From assembly GCF_009806555.1 (NCBI RefSeq), contig NZ_VUOK01000034.1, positions 182,060 to 246,059 on the forward strand: a DNA stretch of 64,000 bases, in the 5' to 3' direction. Positions 37,641 through 46,399 of the stretch are shown here, one piece after another; position 1 is the first letter of the stretch, and each line of letters starts with the position of its first letter. Origin of the DNA: Methylobacterium sp. 2A. Its GTDB lineage: Bacteria; Pseudomonadota; Alphaproteobacteria; Rhizobiales; Beijerinckiaceae. The notes below the pieces were generated by a model. That model saw only the letters and a program-made list of their open reading frames with translations, was not told the origin of the DNA and made no database searches. Position numbers and translations under genes: made by a program.

Positions 37641-40600
37641 ATGCGTCTGATCCACCTCGCCCTGGAGCGCTACGGCGCCTTCACGGACCGCGCGATCGCC
37701 TTCCGGCCGGATGCGCGCCTGCACGTGGTGCTGGGCGCCAACGAGGCCGGCAAGAGCACGGCGCTCGCAGCCGTCACCGACCTGCTGTTCGGCTTCGGGA
37801 AATCCACCCCTTACGCCTTCCAGCACGATATGCCGCAGCTGCGCCTCGGCGCGGAGATCGCCGCCGCGGACGGCCGCCGGCTGAGCTTCCGCCGCCGGAA
37901 GGGCAACGCCCGCACCCTCATCGACGCCTCCGACGCGCCGATGCCCGACGATGCCCTGGCGCCGTTCCTCGGCGGCATCTCGCGGACCGTGTTCTGCCGT
38001 GCCTTCGGCCTCGACGCGGCGAGCCTGCGGGCCGGCGGGCGCGAGATGGTGGATGTCGAGGGCGAGGTGGGCGCGAGCCTGTTCGCGGCGGGCTCGGGCC
38101 TGCGCGGGCTCACGGAGCTGCAATCCGCTCTGGACAAGGAGGCGGACGATATCTTCGCCCCGCGCCAAGCCAAGCACCGGACCTTCTATCAGGCCCTGGA
38201 GCGCCACGAGACCGCCCGCCGGGCGATCCGCGACACCAGCCTGCGCTCCGGCGACTGGCGCGCCCTGAACGACGCGATCGCCGCCGCGGCCCAGCAACTC
38301 GACACCCTCCGGGCCGAACAGAAGAACCTCGCGGTCGCGCGTGCGCGCCTGGAGCGGCTCAAGCGGGTCCGGCCGCTGCTCGGCGAGATCGACGCGCTGG
38401 AGCAGCGTATCGCGATCGAGGACGGCCTGATCGACGCAGATCCGGCCTGGATCGAGCGGCTCGGCGCCGCCCTCGAACAATGCCGCCTCGCGGATGTCGA
38501 GGCCGAGCGTGCCGAATCCGCTCTCGCCCGCGCGCGCGCCGAGGCGGAGGCGGTGCCGGTCGAGCCGGGGCTGACGCTCCGGGCCGACGCGATCCTGGCG
38601 GCCTTCAGCGGCACCAGGGAATTCGAGAAGGGCGGCACCGACCTGCCGCGGATCGAGGGCGATGCCCACAAGGTCGGCCTGGATCTCGAACGGCTGCGCG
38701 CCCGGATCGGCGTCGCCGACCTCGCGGCCCTGGAGGCGAGTCAGCCGAGCGACGCCGCCCGGGCGCGGATCGAGCGCCTGATCCGCGAACACAGGACCCT
38801 GGCGGCCGCCGAGGATCAGCTCGCCCGCGACCATGCGTCGGCGCTCGCCGAGCGCGACCGGCTGGCCGGGGAGATCGAGGCGGCGGGTGCCACCCGCGAC
38901 CCGGCCCCGCTCCGCGAGGCGCTGAAGCCGCTCGCGCGCCTGCGTGAGCGGATCGAGGCGCATGCCACTCTGGATGCCACGATCCGGCGGGAGACGGCGC
39001 TGCTGCGCAATCAGACCGCCCGGCTCGTGCCGCCGGTCGCCGACGGTGCCGCCCTCGTGCGGATGCCCCTGCCGTCGCCCGAGACGGTGGCGGCCTACCG
39101 CACCCTCCTCGACGGCAAGGCCCGCGAGCGCGAGCGGGCCGTGGACCTGCGCGACGCGGCCCGGCGGCAGGCCGCCGCCACCCGGGATCGGCTGCGCGAG
39201 CGCGAGGCCGAGCGGCCGATCGCGACGTGGGAGCGGGTCGAGGCGTCTCGCGCGACGCGCGACGCGGCCTTCGCGCCGCTCCGTGACGCCCTGGCGGCAG
39301 GGCGGCCCGTCGAGCCCGCATCCATCGCCGCCTACGAGCGCGCGCTCCTCGACGCCGACCGCCTCGCCGACGAGCGCGCGGGCGATGCCGCCCGGGTCGC
39401 CGCGCATGCGGCCGACCGCGACCGCCTCGCCGCCGAGGAGGCGGAGCTGGCGGCTGCCGAAGACGGTCTGGCGGGGATCGCCGCCGAGATCGCCGAGGGT
39501 GAGGCCGCGTGGCGGGAGGCGTGGCGGGCGGCCGGCATCGTCCCCGGATCACCGGCCGAGATGGCGGCTTGGCTCGGCGAGGTCGAGAGCCTGATCGAGG
39601 CCGAGCAGCGTCTCGCCGATCAGCGGATCGAGCGGGACCGGGTCTCGGCGGCCATCGAGGCCGCCCGGGCACCCATCGCCGATCTCTGGACCCGTGCCGG
39701 CCTGGAGCCGGAGCCCGGTCTCGACCTCGGGACATGCCTGGAACGGTTCGAGGCGCGGGTCGCCACCCTGACGAGCCGATGGGAGGCGAGCCTGCAGACC
39801 GGCGGCCTGCTGCACGCCGCGCGCGCCGCGGTCGAGCGGCTGGAGGCGGCCCGCACGGAGGCGGAGGGCCGCCGGTCCGCATGGCAATCCGAATGGCTCG
39901 GCGCGCTCCAGCCCCTCGGCCTCGACGCCGCGTCCCGGCCCGAGGAGGCCGAGAGCGCCCTGGAAGCGTGGCGTGCGGTGCCCGACCGGCTCACCGAGCG
40001 GGCAGCCCTGGAGCGGCGCGCCGCCGGCATCCGGCGCGACCGGGAGGCGTTCCGGGTGAACGCGGCCGCCCTGGTCGAGGCGCTCGCGCCCGATCTCGCC
40101 GAGGAGAGCCCCACCGCGGCGGTGCGCGCCCTGCACGCCCGCCTCGTCGCCGCGCAGGCCCGCGAGGCCCGCCGGGCCGAGCTCGACCGCCGGTTGGACG
40201 AGGCCGCCGCGGCGAGCCGCGCCGCCACCGACGGGCAAGCGACGGCGTGCGCGGCCCTGAGCCGCCACGTCGCCGCGGCGATGCCGGATTGCGCCGAGGC
40301 GCCGATGCCTGAGATCGAGGCGCTGTTCGGCCGGCTTCGCGCCCGGGAGACGCTGCGGGCCGACCTGTTTCGCCTGCGCGGCAACCTCGCGGGGGCGGCG
40401 GACGGGCTGCCGGAGACCGATCTGCGCGCCGGCCTCGAGGCTCTGTCCCCGGAGGCGATCGAGGCCGAGCTGGCGCGGCTCGCCCTGGAGGCCGAGGAGC
40501 AGGAGGAGCGCGGCCGGGTGATCTTCGCCGACCGGGACCGGGCCGAGCGGCGCCGGGCGGAGCTCGAAGGCGGGACCGGGGCCGAGCTGGCGCTCGCCGA

Positions 40601-41117
40601 GCGCAAGGCCGCCGAGGCCGATCTCCAGGGGGCGGCCCGGTCCTGGGCGGTGCTGCGCCTCGCCGGGCTGATGCTCGGTCAGGCGGTGGCCCGGCACCGG
40701 GCCGGGCAGCAGGACCCCCTGGTGGCGCGCGCCGGGGCGCTGTTCCGGTCCCTCACCGGCGGCGCCTTCTCGGGCCTCGCGCAGACCTTCGATCAGGACG
40801 ACACCCCGAAGCTCGCCGGGCAGCGCACGGGCGGCGGTCAGGTGGGGATCGAGGGCATGAGCGAGGGCACCCGCGATCAGCTCTATCTCGCCCTGCGGCT
40901 CGCCTATCTTGAGGATTACGCTGCGCGCGCCGAGCCCGCGCCGTTCATCGGCGACGACCTGTTCTCGACCTTCGACGAGGCCCGCACCGGGTTCGGTCTG
41001 GACGCGCTCGCGGAGATCGGCGCCGCAGTGCAGCCGATCCTGTTCACCCACCACCGCCACGTCGCCGACATCGCCCGGGCGCGGCTCGGGGAGGCGGTCG
41101 ATATCGTGGCGCTGTAG
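37641..41117 (+). CDS. SbcC/YhaN-like AAA ATPase of DNA repair
   Basis: A 1158-residue SMC-like ATPase. The Walker A motif is at about residue 33 (GANEAGKSTALAAVTDLLFG), followed by a long coiled-coil of Ala/Arg/Glu. The C-terminal part has a signature-like MSEGTRDQLYLALRLAYLEDY and Walker B FIGDDLFSTFDEARTG. No CxxC zinc hook is visible in the coiled coil, unlike SbcC and Rad50, which fits the YhaN family. The start at 37641 gives MRLIHLALERYGAFTDRAI. A much longer reading in this frame from 36348 is not supported. Confidence 0.9.
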   Translation: MRLIHLALERYGAFTDRAIAFRPDARLHVVLGANEAGKSTALAAVTDLLFGFGKSTPYAFQHDMPQLRLGAEIAAADGRRLSFRRRKGNARTLIDASDAPMPDDALAPFLGGISRTVFCRAFGLDAASLRAGGREMVDVEGEVGASLFAAGSGLRGLTELQSALDKEADDIFAPRQAKHRTFYQALERHETARRAIRDTSLRSGDWRALNDAIAAAAQQLDTLRAEQKNLAVARARLERLKRVRPLLGEIDALEQRIAIEDGLIDADPAWIERLGAALEQCRLADVEAERAESALARARAEAEAVPVEPGLTLRADAILAAFSGTREFEKGGTDLPRIEGDAHKVGLDLERLRARIGVADLAALEASQPSDAARARIERLIREHRTLAAAEDQLARDHASALAERDRLAGEIEAAGATRDPAPLREALKPLARLRERIEAHATLDATIRRETALLRNQTARLVPPVADGAALVRMPLPSPETVAAYRTLLDGKARERERAVDLRDAARRQAAATRDRLREREAERPIATWERVEASRATRDAAFAPLRDALAAGRPVEPASIAAYERALLDADRLADERAGDAARVAAHAADRDRLAAEEAELAAAEDGLAGIAAEIAEGEAAWREAWRAAGIVPGSPAEMAAWLGEVESLIEAEQRLADQRIERDRVSAAIEAARAPIADLWTRAGLEPEPGLDLGTCLERFEARVATLTSRWEASLQTGGLLHAARAAVERLEAARTEAEGRRSAWQSEWLGALQPLGLDAASRPEEAESALEAWRAVPDRLTERAALERRAAGIRRDREAFRVNAAALVEALAPDLAEESPTAAVRALHARLVAAQAREARRAELDRRLDEAAAASRAATDGQATACAALSRHVAAAMPDCAEAPMPEIEALFGRLRARETLRADLFRLRGNLAGAADGLPETDLRAGLEALSPEAIEAELARLALEAEEQEERGRVIFADRDRAERRRAELEGGTGAELALAERKAAEADLQGAARSWAVLRLAGLMLGQAVARHRAGQQDPLVARAGALFRSLTGGAFSGLAQTFDQDDTPKLAGQRTGGGQVGIEGMSEGTRDQLYLALRLAYLEDYAARAEPAPFIGDDLFSTFDEARTGFGLDALAEIGAAVQPILFTHHRHVADIARARLGEAVDIVAL

Positions 41118-41262
41118 CGACGGGAGCGAGGCTCTTTGACAGCCCCCGGCACGCGGCGAACGCGGCATCATCGCCCCCGCCTCCCATGAACGCCCGGGCT
41201 CCACGCGCGTTACAGCCGGGCGGTGGCGGGAGCGCCGCGCGGTGAGGTACGAATCCGGCCCG

Positions 41263-42048
41263 ATGACCATCGCTGCACGCCCGGGCCGCCGCGGCCCGAC
41301 CCCGGTCCCGTACCCGCCGCTCCGTCAGGCGGAAGCGGCCCACCCACCCTTCAAGATCGTGAGCTGGAATCTCCTGCGGCGCACCGGCGCGGCCGTCGAC
41401 GACGTCGCCGCCCTGGTGGCGCAGGAGAAGCCGGATCTTCTGCTGATGCAGGAGGCGACCCGCGCCATCGGGTTCCTGCTGGACCGGATCGGCGGCCACT
41501 ACGCCTGGGCCCCCCTGCCGGGGCGGATCCACGGGCTCGCCATGTGGAGCCCGAAGCCTTGGCCGGCGCCGCCGCGGGTGATCGCGCTGCCCTCCGGCGC
41601 CCTGGTGCACCGGGTCTGCCAGATCCTCGACCTCGGCACGTTCGGCGTGGCCAATGTCCACCTGTCGCACGGGCAGATGCTGAACCGGCGCCAGCTCCGC
41701 CGGATCGTCGCGGAGCTGCCCCCGCGCGCCGCCGTGCTCGGCGACTACAACATCGTCGGCCCCGCCATGATTCCGGGCTTTCGCGATGTCGGTCCCCGCC
41801 GGCCGACCCATGCGATGGTCGAGGTACTGCCCCTGCGCCTCGACCGCTGCCTCGCCCGCGGCCTGATCTGCCACGCGCACGCGGTGCTGCCGCGGGGGCC
41901 CTCCGATCATCGGCCGATCGTCGTGCATCTCGGGCCGGCGCCCGAGGCGCACGCGCCCGCCCGCTTCAAAGGTATGGCAGCAGCAGTCGCACGCCTGCGT
42001 CGCGCAGACGGACGGGGAGGGGGCGCGCGGCGAGTTCCTCCCGGCTGA
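41263..42048 (+). CDS. endonuclease/exonuclease/phosphatase (EEP) family protein
   Basis: A 261-residue EEP fold hydrolase. Motifs are IVSWNLLRR, LLMQEATRAIG, VANVHLSHGQ, LGDYNIVG and the final SDHRPIVVHLG. The substrate is unknown; related small proteins act on phosphodiesters or nucleic acids. The ATG at 41263 is preferred; a GTG at 41242 would add seven residues. Its last 83 bp overlap the 3' end of the convergent cardiolipin synthase gene, where both coding frames appear intact. Confidence 0.85.
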   Translation: MTIAARPGRRGPTPVPYPPLRQAEAAHPPFKIVSWNLLRRTGAAVDDVAALVAQEKPDLLLMQEATRAIGFLLDRIGGHYAWAPLPGRIHGLAMWSPKPWPAPPRVIALPSGALVHRVCQILDLGTFGVANVHLSHGQMLNRRQLRRIVAELPPRAAVLGDYNIVGPAMIPGFRDVGPRRPTHAMVEVLPLRLDRCLARGLICHAHAVLPRGPSDHRPIVVHLGPAPEAHAPARFKGMAAAVARLRRADGRGGGARRVPPG

Positions 42049-43402
42049 GCCGCGACCCCATCTTGCCGCGCATGAACCGGTCGAGTTCGGCGGCGAGATC
42101 CTTGTCGATGACCTCGACGTTCAGCTCGAAGTTCAGCCGGAAGCTGCGCATGTCCCAGTTCGCGCTGCCGACGAAGCACCAGATGTCGTCCACCACCATC
42201 ACCTTGGAGTGGTCGAAGGGAGGCTCGTCGAGCCAGACCCGGACGCCGGCCCGGAGCAGCGGATCGAGATGGGCCCGGGTCGCCCAGTCGATGAAATGGT
42301 GGTCGCTGACCCGCGGGATGATCACGTCGACGGTGATGCCACGCGTCGCGGCCTGGGCGAGGGCACCGGTGACGAGCTCGTCCGGCAGGAAGTAGGGGGT
42401 CACGAACCGGACGGTCTTCCGCGCGCAGGCGAGCGCCTGGAGGATGACCTGCTCGATCTTCTCCACGTCGGCATCCGGGCCGGAGGTCACCGCCCGGGCG
42501 ACGCTGTTCCCGGTCGGTTCGAGATCGACGAACCACGGCGGACCGTCGAGGTTCTCGCCGGCCACGAAGGCCCAATCGGCCGCGAAGGCGGCGGCCAGCT
42601 GCTCGACCACGGGGCCGGTCAGCCGGTAATGGGTGTCGCGGATCGGATGCGCGGGCTTCAGCGTGACGCGGTTCGCGTGCCAGATGTTCAGCCCGCCCGT
42701 GAAGGCGATGCGCCCGTCGACGATCAGCAGCTTCTTGTGCGAGCGGAGATTGAGGAACGGCATCCGCCAGGGCAGGGCCGAGTGCATGAACAGGGCCGCC
42801 GGCACGCCGGCCGCCGTCAGGCGGTGATAGACGGGCGCCCGGAAGTAGCCGCCGCCGATCCCGTCGATGATGACGCGCACCTCCACGCCGCGGCTCTGCG
42901 CCTCCACCAGGGCGTCGCAGAACTCCCGGCCGGTGGGATCGTCGCGAAAAATGTAGCTCGACAGGCCGATGCTGGCCTTGGCCTCCCGGATGGCCGCCAG
43001 CATGGCCGGATAGCCAGCATCGCCGTTGCGGAACATCTGGACGGTGTTGCCCGCGAAGGCCGGCAGGCCGGTGATCCGCCGGATCGCCCGGTCGAGGGGC
43101 CAGAGCGCCTCCGGCACCACCGCATCGTCGGTATCGGGCAGATGCGTGGGGTCGGACAGCTTGGTCCGAAGGCGCCGGGCCCGGCGCGAGACGCGGTTGA
43201 TGCCGAAGGTCAGATAGAGCGCCGTGCCGAAGATCGGCGACAGCCATGCGAGACCGATCCAGCCCACCGCGACGCTGACGCGCCGCTTGCGCAGCAGGGC
43301 ATGCAGGGTGACGCCGATGGCTAGGGCGAAGCCGAACAGGGCCTCCACGTCCGCGCGCATCAGGGCGGTCGATTGAAGCCATCGCGTAAGCGCGTTTTCC
43401 AA
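41966..43402 (-). CDS. cls: cardiolipin synthase (PLD-type, two HKD motifs)
   Basis: A 478-residue phospholipase-D family cardiolipin synthase. Two N-terminal hydrophobic segments (VEALFGFALAIGVTLHALL and VGWIGLAWLSPIFGTALYLTFG) anchor it. HKD motif 1 is SHKKLLIVDGRIAFTGGLN and HKD motif 2 is HSKVMVVDDIWCFVGSANWD. The enzyme condenses two phosphatidylglycerols, or a similar substrate, in the inner membrane. The 3' end overlaps the convergent EEP gene. Confidence 0.92.
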   Translation of the reverse strand: MENALTRWLQSTALMRADVEALFGFALAIGVTLHALLRKRRVSVAVGWIGLAWLSPIFGTALYLTFGINRVSRRARRLRTKLSDPTHLPDTDDAVVPEALWPLDRAIRRITGLPAFAGNTVQMFRNGDAGYPAMLAAIREAKASIGLSSYIFRDDPTGREFCDALVEAQSRGVEVRVIIDGIGGGYFRAPVYHRLTAAGVPAALFMHSALPWRMPFLNLRSHKKLLIVDGRIAFTGGLNIWHANRVTLKPAHPIRDTHYRLTGPVVEQLAAAFAADWAFVAGENLDGPPWFVDLEPTGNSVARAVTSGPDADVEKIEQVILQALACARKTVRFVTPYFLPDELVTGALAQAATRGITVDVIIPRVSDHHFIDWATRAHLDPLLRAGVRVWLDEPPFDHSKVMVVDDIWCFVGSANWDMRSFRLNFELNVEVIDKDLAAELDRFMRGKMGSRLSREELAARPLPVRLRDAGVRLLLPYL

Positions 43403-43481
43403 GGTCTCGGCATCCGGTTCGCTGGTTATGGCGCCGGATATAGCCGAAGGATCAGCGGCAGCGCGGATTAATCCGCGGCCC

Positions 43482-43790
43482 TTACTCCGCGATCTTGGCC
43501 GGATGGGCGAGGCTGGCCGCGACCGGGCGCTCGCAGCGATAGGGCCCGCTCCCGTCGAGCGCCGCGTACAGGACGCGGCCGCCGGACTGGATGCAGCGCG
43601 CCTTCGCCTCGGCGTAGGGCCGGTGGAAGCTCCAGATGGTGATCATCGGCCCCACCGTGGCGAGGCAGACGCCGCCGAATACCACGGCGGCGGCCCAGGT
43701 CGCGCCGTTGCGATCCGGACGCGGCGGACGGGGCGGCGGCATCGCGCCGTAGAAGGCCAGCGTCAGACCGAACAGGTCGATGGTGCTCAT
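43482..43790 (-). CDS. hypothetical membrane protein
   Basis: A 102-residue protein starting at MSTIDLFGLTLAFYG; an earlier in-frame start at 43841 would add 17 residues. After a proline-rich stretch (PPPRPPRPDRNG) there is one membrane span (ATWAAAVVFGGVCLATVGPMITI) and a C-terminal soluble tail with two Cys. No family is recognised. It lies between cls and the crotonase gene on the same strand, but with 132 bp before the crotonase. Confidence 0.6.
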   Translation of the reverse strand: MSTIDLFGLTLAFYGAMPPPRPPRPDRNGATWAAAVVFGGVCLATVGPMITIWSFHRPYAEAKARCIQSGGRVLYAALDGSGPYRCERPVAASLAHPAKIAE

Positions 43791-43922
43791 CAGCCGTTCC
43801 GCGTTGAGGGCGCCGGGTTCAGCATACCCGCGCGCATCCACGATCCTAGGGCAGGACGCCGCCAGAACCTACGCGCGCGGCGCCGATCGAACCTGCGTCC
43901 TATCGCGCCATACTGACCGGGA

Positions 43923-44741
43923 TCACGGCTCCCAGCGGGGCGGGCGCTTGCCCAGGAAGGCGTCGATGCCCTCCTGCGCGTCGGCCATCATCATGTTCCG
44001 GACCATGACGTCGGCCGTGTACGCATAGGCCTCCTCCAGGCCCATCTCGATCTGCCGGCCGAACGCCTCCTTGCCAATCGCCAGGACGCGCCGGGCCTTG
44101 CCGGCGATGCGGGACGCCAGGGCGCCGACCGCACCGTCGAGCTCCGCCTCCGGCACGACGCGGTTGACGAGGCCGATCCGCAAAGCCTCTCGGGCATCGA
44201 TCGGCTCGCCGACCAGGAGCATCTCCAGCGCGGCCTTGCGCGAGACGGCGCGCGACAGGGCGACCATCGGGGTCGAGCAGAACAGGCCGATCTGCACCCC
44301 TGGCGTGGCGAAGCGCGCCGTCTCGGTGCAGACCGCAAGATCGCAGGTGGCGACGAGCTGGCAGCCGGCCGCGGTGGCGATGCCGTGGACCCGGGCGATC
44401 ACCGGCTGCGGCAGGCGCGTGAGGCTCAGCATCAGCCGGGCGCAGGTGCGGAACACCGCCTCCGTCGCCGCCCGGGACGGGTCGGCGCGCATCTCCTTGA
44501 GATCGTGCCCGGCGCAGAAGGCCGCGCCGGCCCCCTCCAGGACCACGACCCGCACCGCCGGATCGTCGCGGATCGCGGCGAGTTCGTCGTGGAGAGCGCC
44601 CATAAGAGCCATCGACAGGGCGTTGCGGGCCTGCGGGCGGTTCAGCGTCAGGGTCGCGACGCCGCCGGCATCCTTGCGCAGCAGGATCGGAGCCTGCGGA
44701 TCGGGCGCGACGGGCGGGACCGGCGCGATGGCGGCTTTCAT
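43923..44741 (-). CDS. enoyl-CoA hydratase/isomerase family protein, ECHDC3-like
   Basis: A 272-residue crotonase-fold protein. The oxyanion-hole blocks are FCAGHDLKEM and IARVHGIATAAGCQLVATCDLAV, and the segment FATPGVQIGLFCSTPMVALSR closely resembles ECHDC3. The two acidic catalytic residues of classic enoyl-CoA hydratase (E144 and E164) appear to be replaced: the first position is Q128, and the PEI motif is PGV. It may therefore lack hydratase activity or catalyse a different reaction. It is divergent from a DUF5993/dsbB pair. Confidence 0.85.
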   Translation of the reverse strand: MKAAIAPVPPVAPDPQAPILLRKDAGGVATLTLNRPQARNALSMALMGALHDELAAIRDDPAVRVVVLEGAGAAFCAGHDLKEMRADPSRAATEAVFRTCARLMLSLTRLPQPVIARVHGIATAAGCQLVATCDLAVCTETARFATPGVQIGLFCSTPMVALSRAVSRKAALEMLLVGEPIDAREALRIGLVNRVVPEAELDGAVGALASRIAGKARRVLAIGKEAFGRQIEMGLEEAYAYTADVMVRNMMMADAQEGIDAFLGKRPPRWEP

Positions 44742-44919
44742 GAGACGTCTCCCGATGCCCGGCGCACCTTTCGCGGCGCCAGATTTCGTCCCAGGGTAGC
44801 ATGCGGGCCGGCGGGCTGCGACGCCGGCGCGGCAGATCCGCGAAAGCTTGAGACACGCATGCGTGCCATTGGGGCGGCGGACCGGGCTTCACGGCCGCAC
44901 GATGCGACGGGGGATGTTC

Positions 44920-45075
44920 ATGATGGTGTTGCCGTTCATCGGCTTCGCGGGGAGCGCGGCCGCGATTCTCACCGGGTGGCGGCGCACCGCCATCGGCTTG
45001 TGGCTCGCGGCACTGATCGGCACGCTCGCGCTGTTCGCGGGCCACGCCACGTCGACGCTCAACCTCGATTTCTAA
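44920..45075 (+). CDS. DUF5993 family small membrane protein
   Basis: A 51-residue protein (MMVLPFIGFAGSAAAILTG..., ending ATSTLNLDF) with two hydrophobic helices. The GLWLAALIGTLALFAGHATSTLNL part matches DUF5993. The ATG at 44920 is chosen because GGGGGA lies seven bases upstream; starts at 44848, 44902 and 44914 are also in frame. It ends 14 bp before dsbB, and this pair occurs together in many genomes, suggesting a function linked to disulfide formation. Confidence 0.65.
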   Translation: MMVLPFIGFAGSAAAILTGWRRTAIGLWLAALIGTLALFAGHATSTLNLDF

Positions 45076-45089
45076 GCGAATTGCCCGCC

Positions 45090-45650
45090 ATGACGCTCCT
45101 TCACGCCCGCACGCTCAACACCCTCGGATTGCTGGGCTGCTGCGCGATCCTGCTGGTGGCCTTCGGCTATCAGGTCGCGCTCGGCGAGCTGCCGTGTCCG
45201 CTCTGCCTCCTGCAGCGGGCGGCGTTCGCGGCTTCGGGCATCGGCTTCGCGCTCAGCGTCCGGTTCGGCCCGCGGCCGTCCCATTATGGGCTCGCGATCC
45301 TGGGCGCGCTGGCGGGTGCGGCCATCGCGGCGCGGCAGGTCGCCCTGCACCTCGTGCCCGGCACCGGCGGCTACGGCTCGACGCTGTTCGGCCTTCACTT
45401 CTACACGCTGGCGCTGATCGCCTTCGTGGCGCTGATCGGAGCGGTGGCCGTGCTCCTCCTGATCGCCGCGCCCGGCCGGGCCGCCCCCCTGGCTGGAGAG
45501 GGCGCCGGAATCTTCGGGACGGCCTGCCTTCTGCTGTTCCTCGGGGTCATCCTCGCCAATGCCGTCTCGACGGCGGCGGAATGCGGCACCGGCCTCTGTC
45601 CGGACGATCCCACGCGCTACGAGGCGCTCGAGGCGTGGCTGAAGCGGTAG
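45090..45650 (+). CDS. dsbB: disulfide bond formation protein B
   Basis: A 186-residue inner-membrane quinone-linked thiol oxidase. Four hydrophobic helices are visible. The first periplasmic Cys pair is LPCPLCLLQRAAF and the second is ECGTGLCPDDPTRY, matching DsbB. The protein re-oxidises DsbA-like proteins, and a candidate partner is encoded at 26696-27340. It follows the DUF5993 gene in a likely operon. Confidence 0.92.
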   Translation: MTLLHARTLNTLGLLGCCAILLVAFGYQVALGELPCPLCLLQRAAFAASGIGFALSVRFGPRPSHYGLAILGALAGAAIAARQVALHLVPGTGGYGSTLFGLHFYTLALIAFVALIGAVAVLLLIAAPGRAAPLAGEGAGIFGTACLLLFLGVILANAVSTAAECGTGLCPDDPTRYEALEAWLKR

Positions 45651-45684
45651 TCGCGTTTCGGATGAGCGCGGCGCGGGCCGCGCC

Positions 45685-46128
45685 TCAGGCCAGCTCGGCG
45701 AGAGCCAGATCGAGACTCGCGAAATCGGCCCCCGGGCCGTTCCACCACAATGCCGGGTAGGTCGCGAGGCGGCCCATCACCTCCGCATAGGCATCCGCGA
45801 GATGCGTGTCGGCGATGACCAGGGCGGCTCCGGCCAGCCCCTCGGCCAGCGCAGCGCCGCGGCGGCCGGCGGGGCAGATCACGCGCAGGCCGAGACGGCT
45901 CAGGCCGAGACGCATGGCCTCCGCCTGCCCGAAATCCTGCACCAGGAGCGCGACGGCATCGCCCGCCCGAAGACCTTCGCCCCAGGCCCAGCGGGCCACG
46001 CGGTGCGGACAGAGTGCGGCGGCAGGAGCCGGCTCGGTGCGCCGTGCGCTGGTGCCGGGAAGACGCCCCTCGGCGGCGCGGGACGCCGGAGCGGGCAGGG
46101 GTGCGACAGTGGATTCGAGGCCGAACAT
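45685..46128 (-). CDS. hypothetical protein resembling an acyl-CoA synthetase N-terminal fragment
   Basis: A 147-residue protein with no complete domain. The segment VARWAWGEGLRAGDAVALLVQDFGQAEAMRLGLSRLGLRV resembles the N-terminal subdomain of FATP-type long-chain acyl-CoA synthetases, where a similar ANRVANWALAQGLKRGDVVALLM block occurs. The AMP-binding core and ATP motifs are absent. It is either a decayed remnant or a small stand-alone protein of unknown function. It stands alone between dsbB and a secreted-protein gene. Confidence 0.5.
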   Translation of the reverse strand: MFGLESTVAPLPAPASRAAEGRLPGTSARRTEPAPAAALCPHRVARWAWGEGLRAGDAVALLVQDFGQAEAMRLGLSRLGLRVICPAGRRGAALAEGLAGAALVIADTHLADAYAEVMGRLATYPALWWNGPGADFASLDLALAELA

Positions 46129-46399
46129 GCGATGCAGACCGCCTGGATCTGGACAAACCGTGGTGTCTGGCGTGACGCGAGCCGGTTAACACTCTGTCTC
46201 ACCGCACGGCGCCGCAGGAACAGGAGTCGCTTTTCGGCCGTTGTAACGCCCTTCACTCCGCCTATGACCAACAACCCGTGAAGACCGGACGGTGTTTTGT
46301 CGTCAAATTCGGTCGCAGTGGCGCGGGGTGCGGCTCGGCCTATGTCGCTGCTGCCGGAGCGGCTCCGAGAAGCCGCCGTCATCGAGGAAACACGCCCGC

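Noticed and set aside
41133..41170. TTGACA near 41134 as a promoter for the EEP gene
   Set aside because: No acceptable -10 hexamer occurs 16-18 bp downstream; the hexamer is probably chance.
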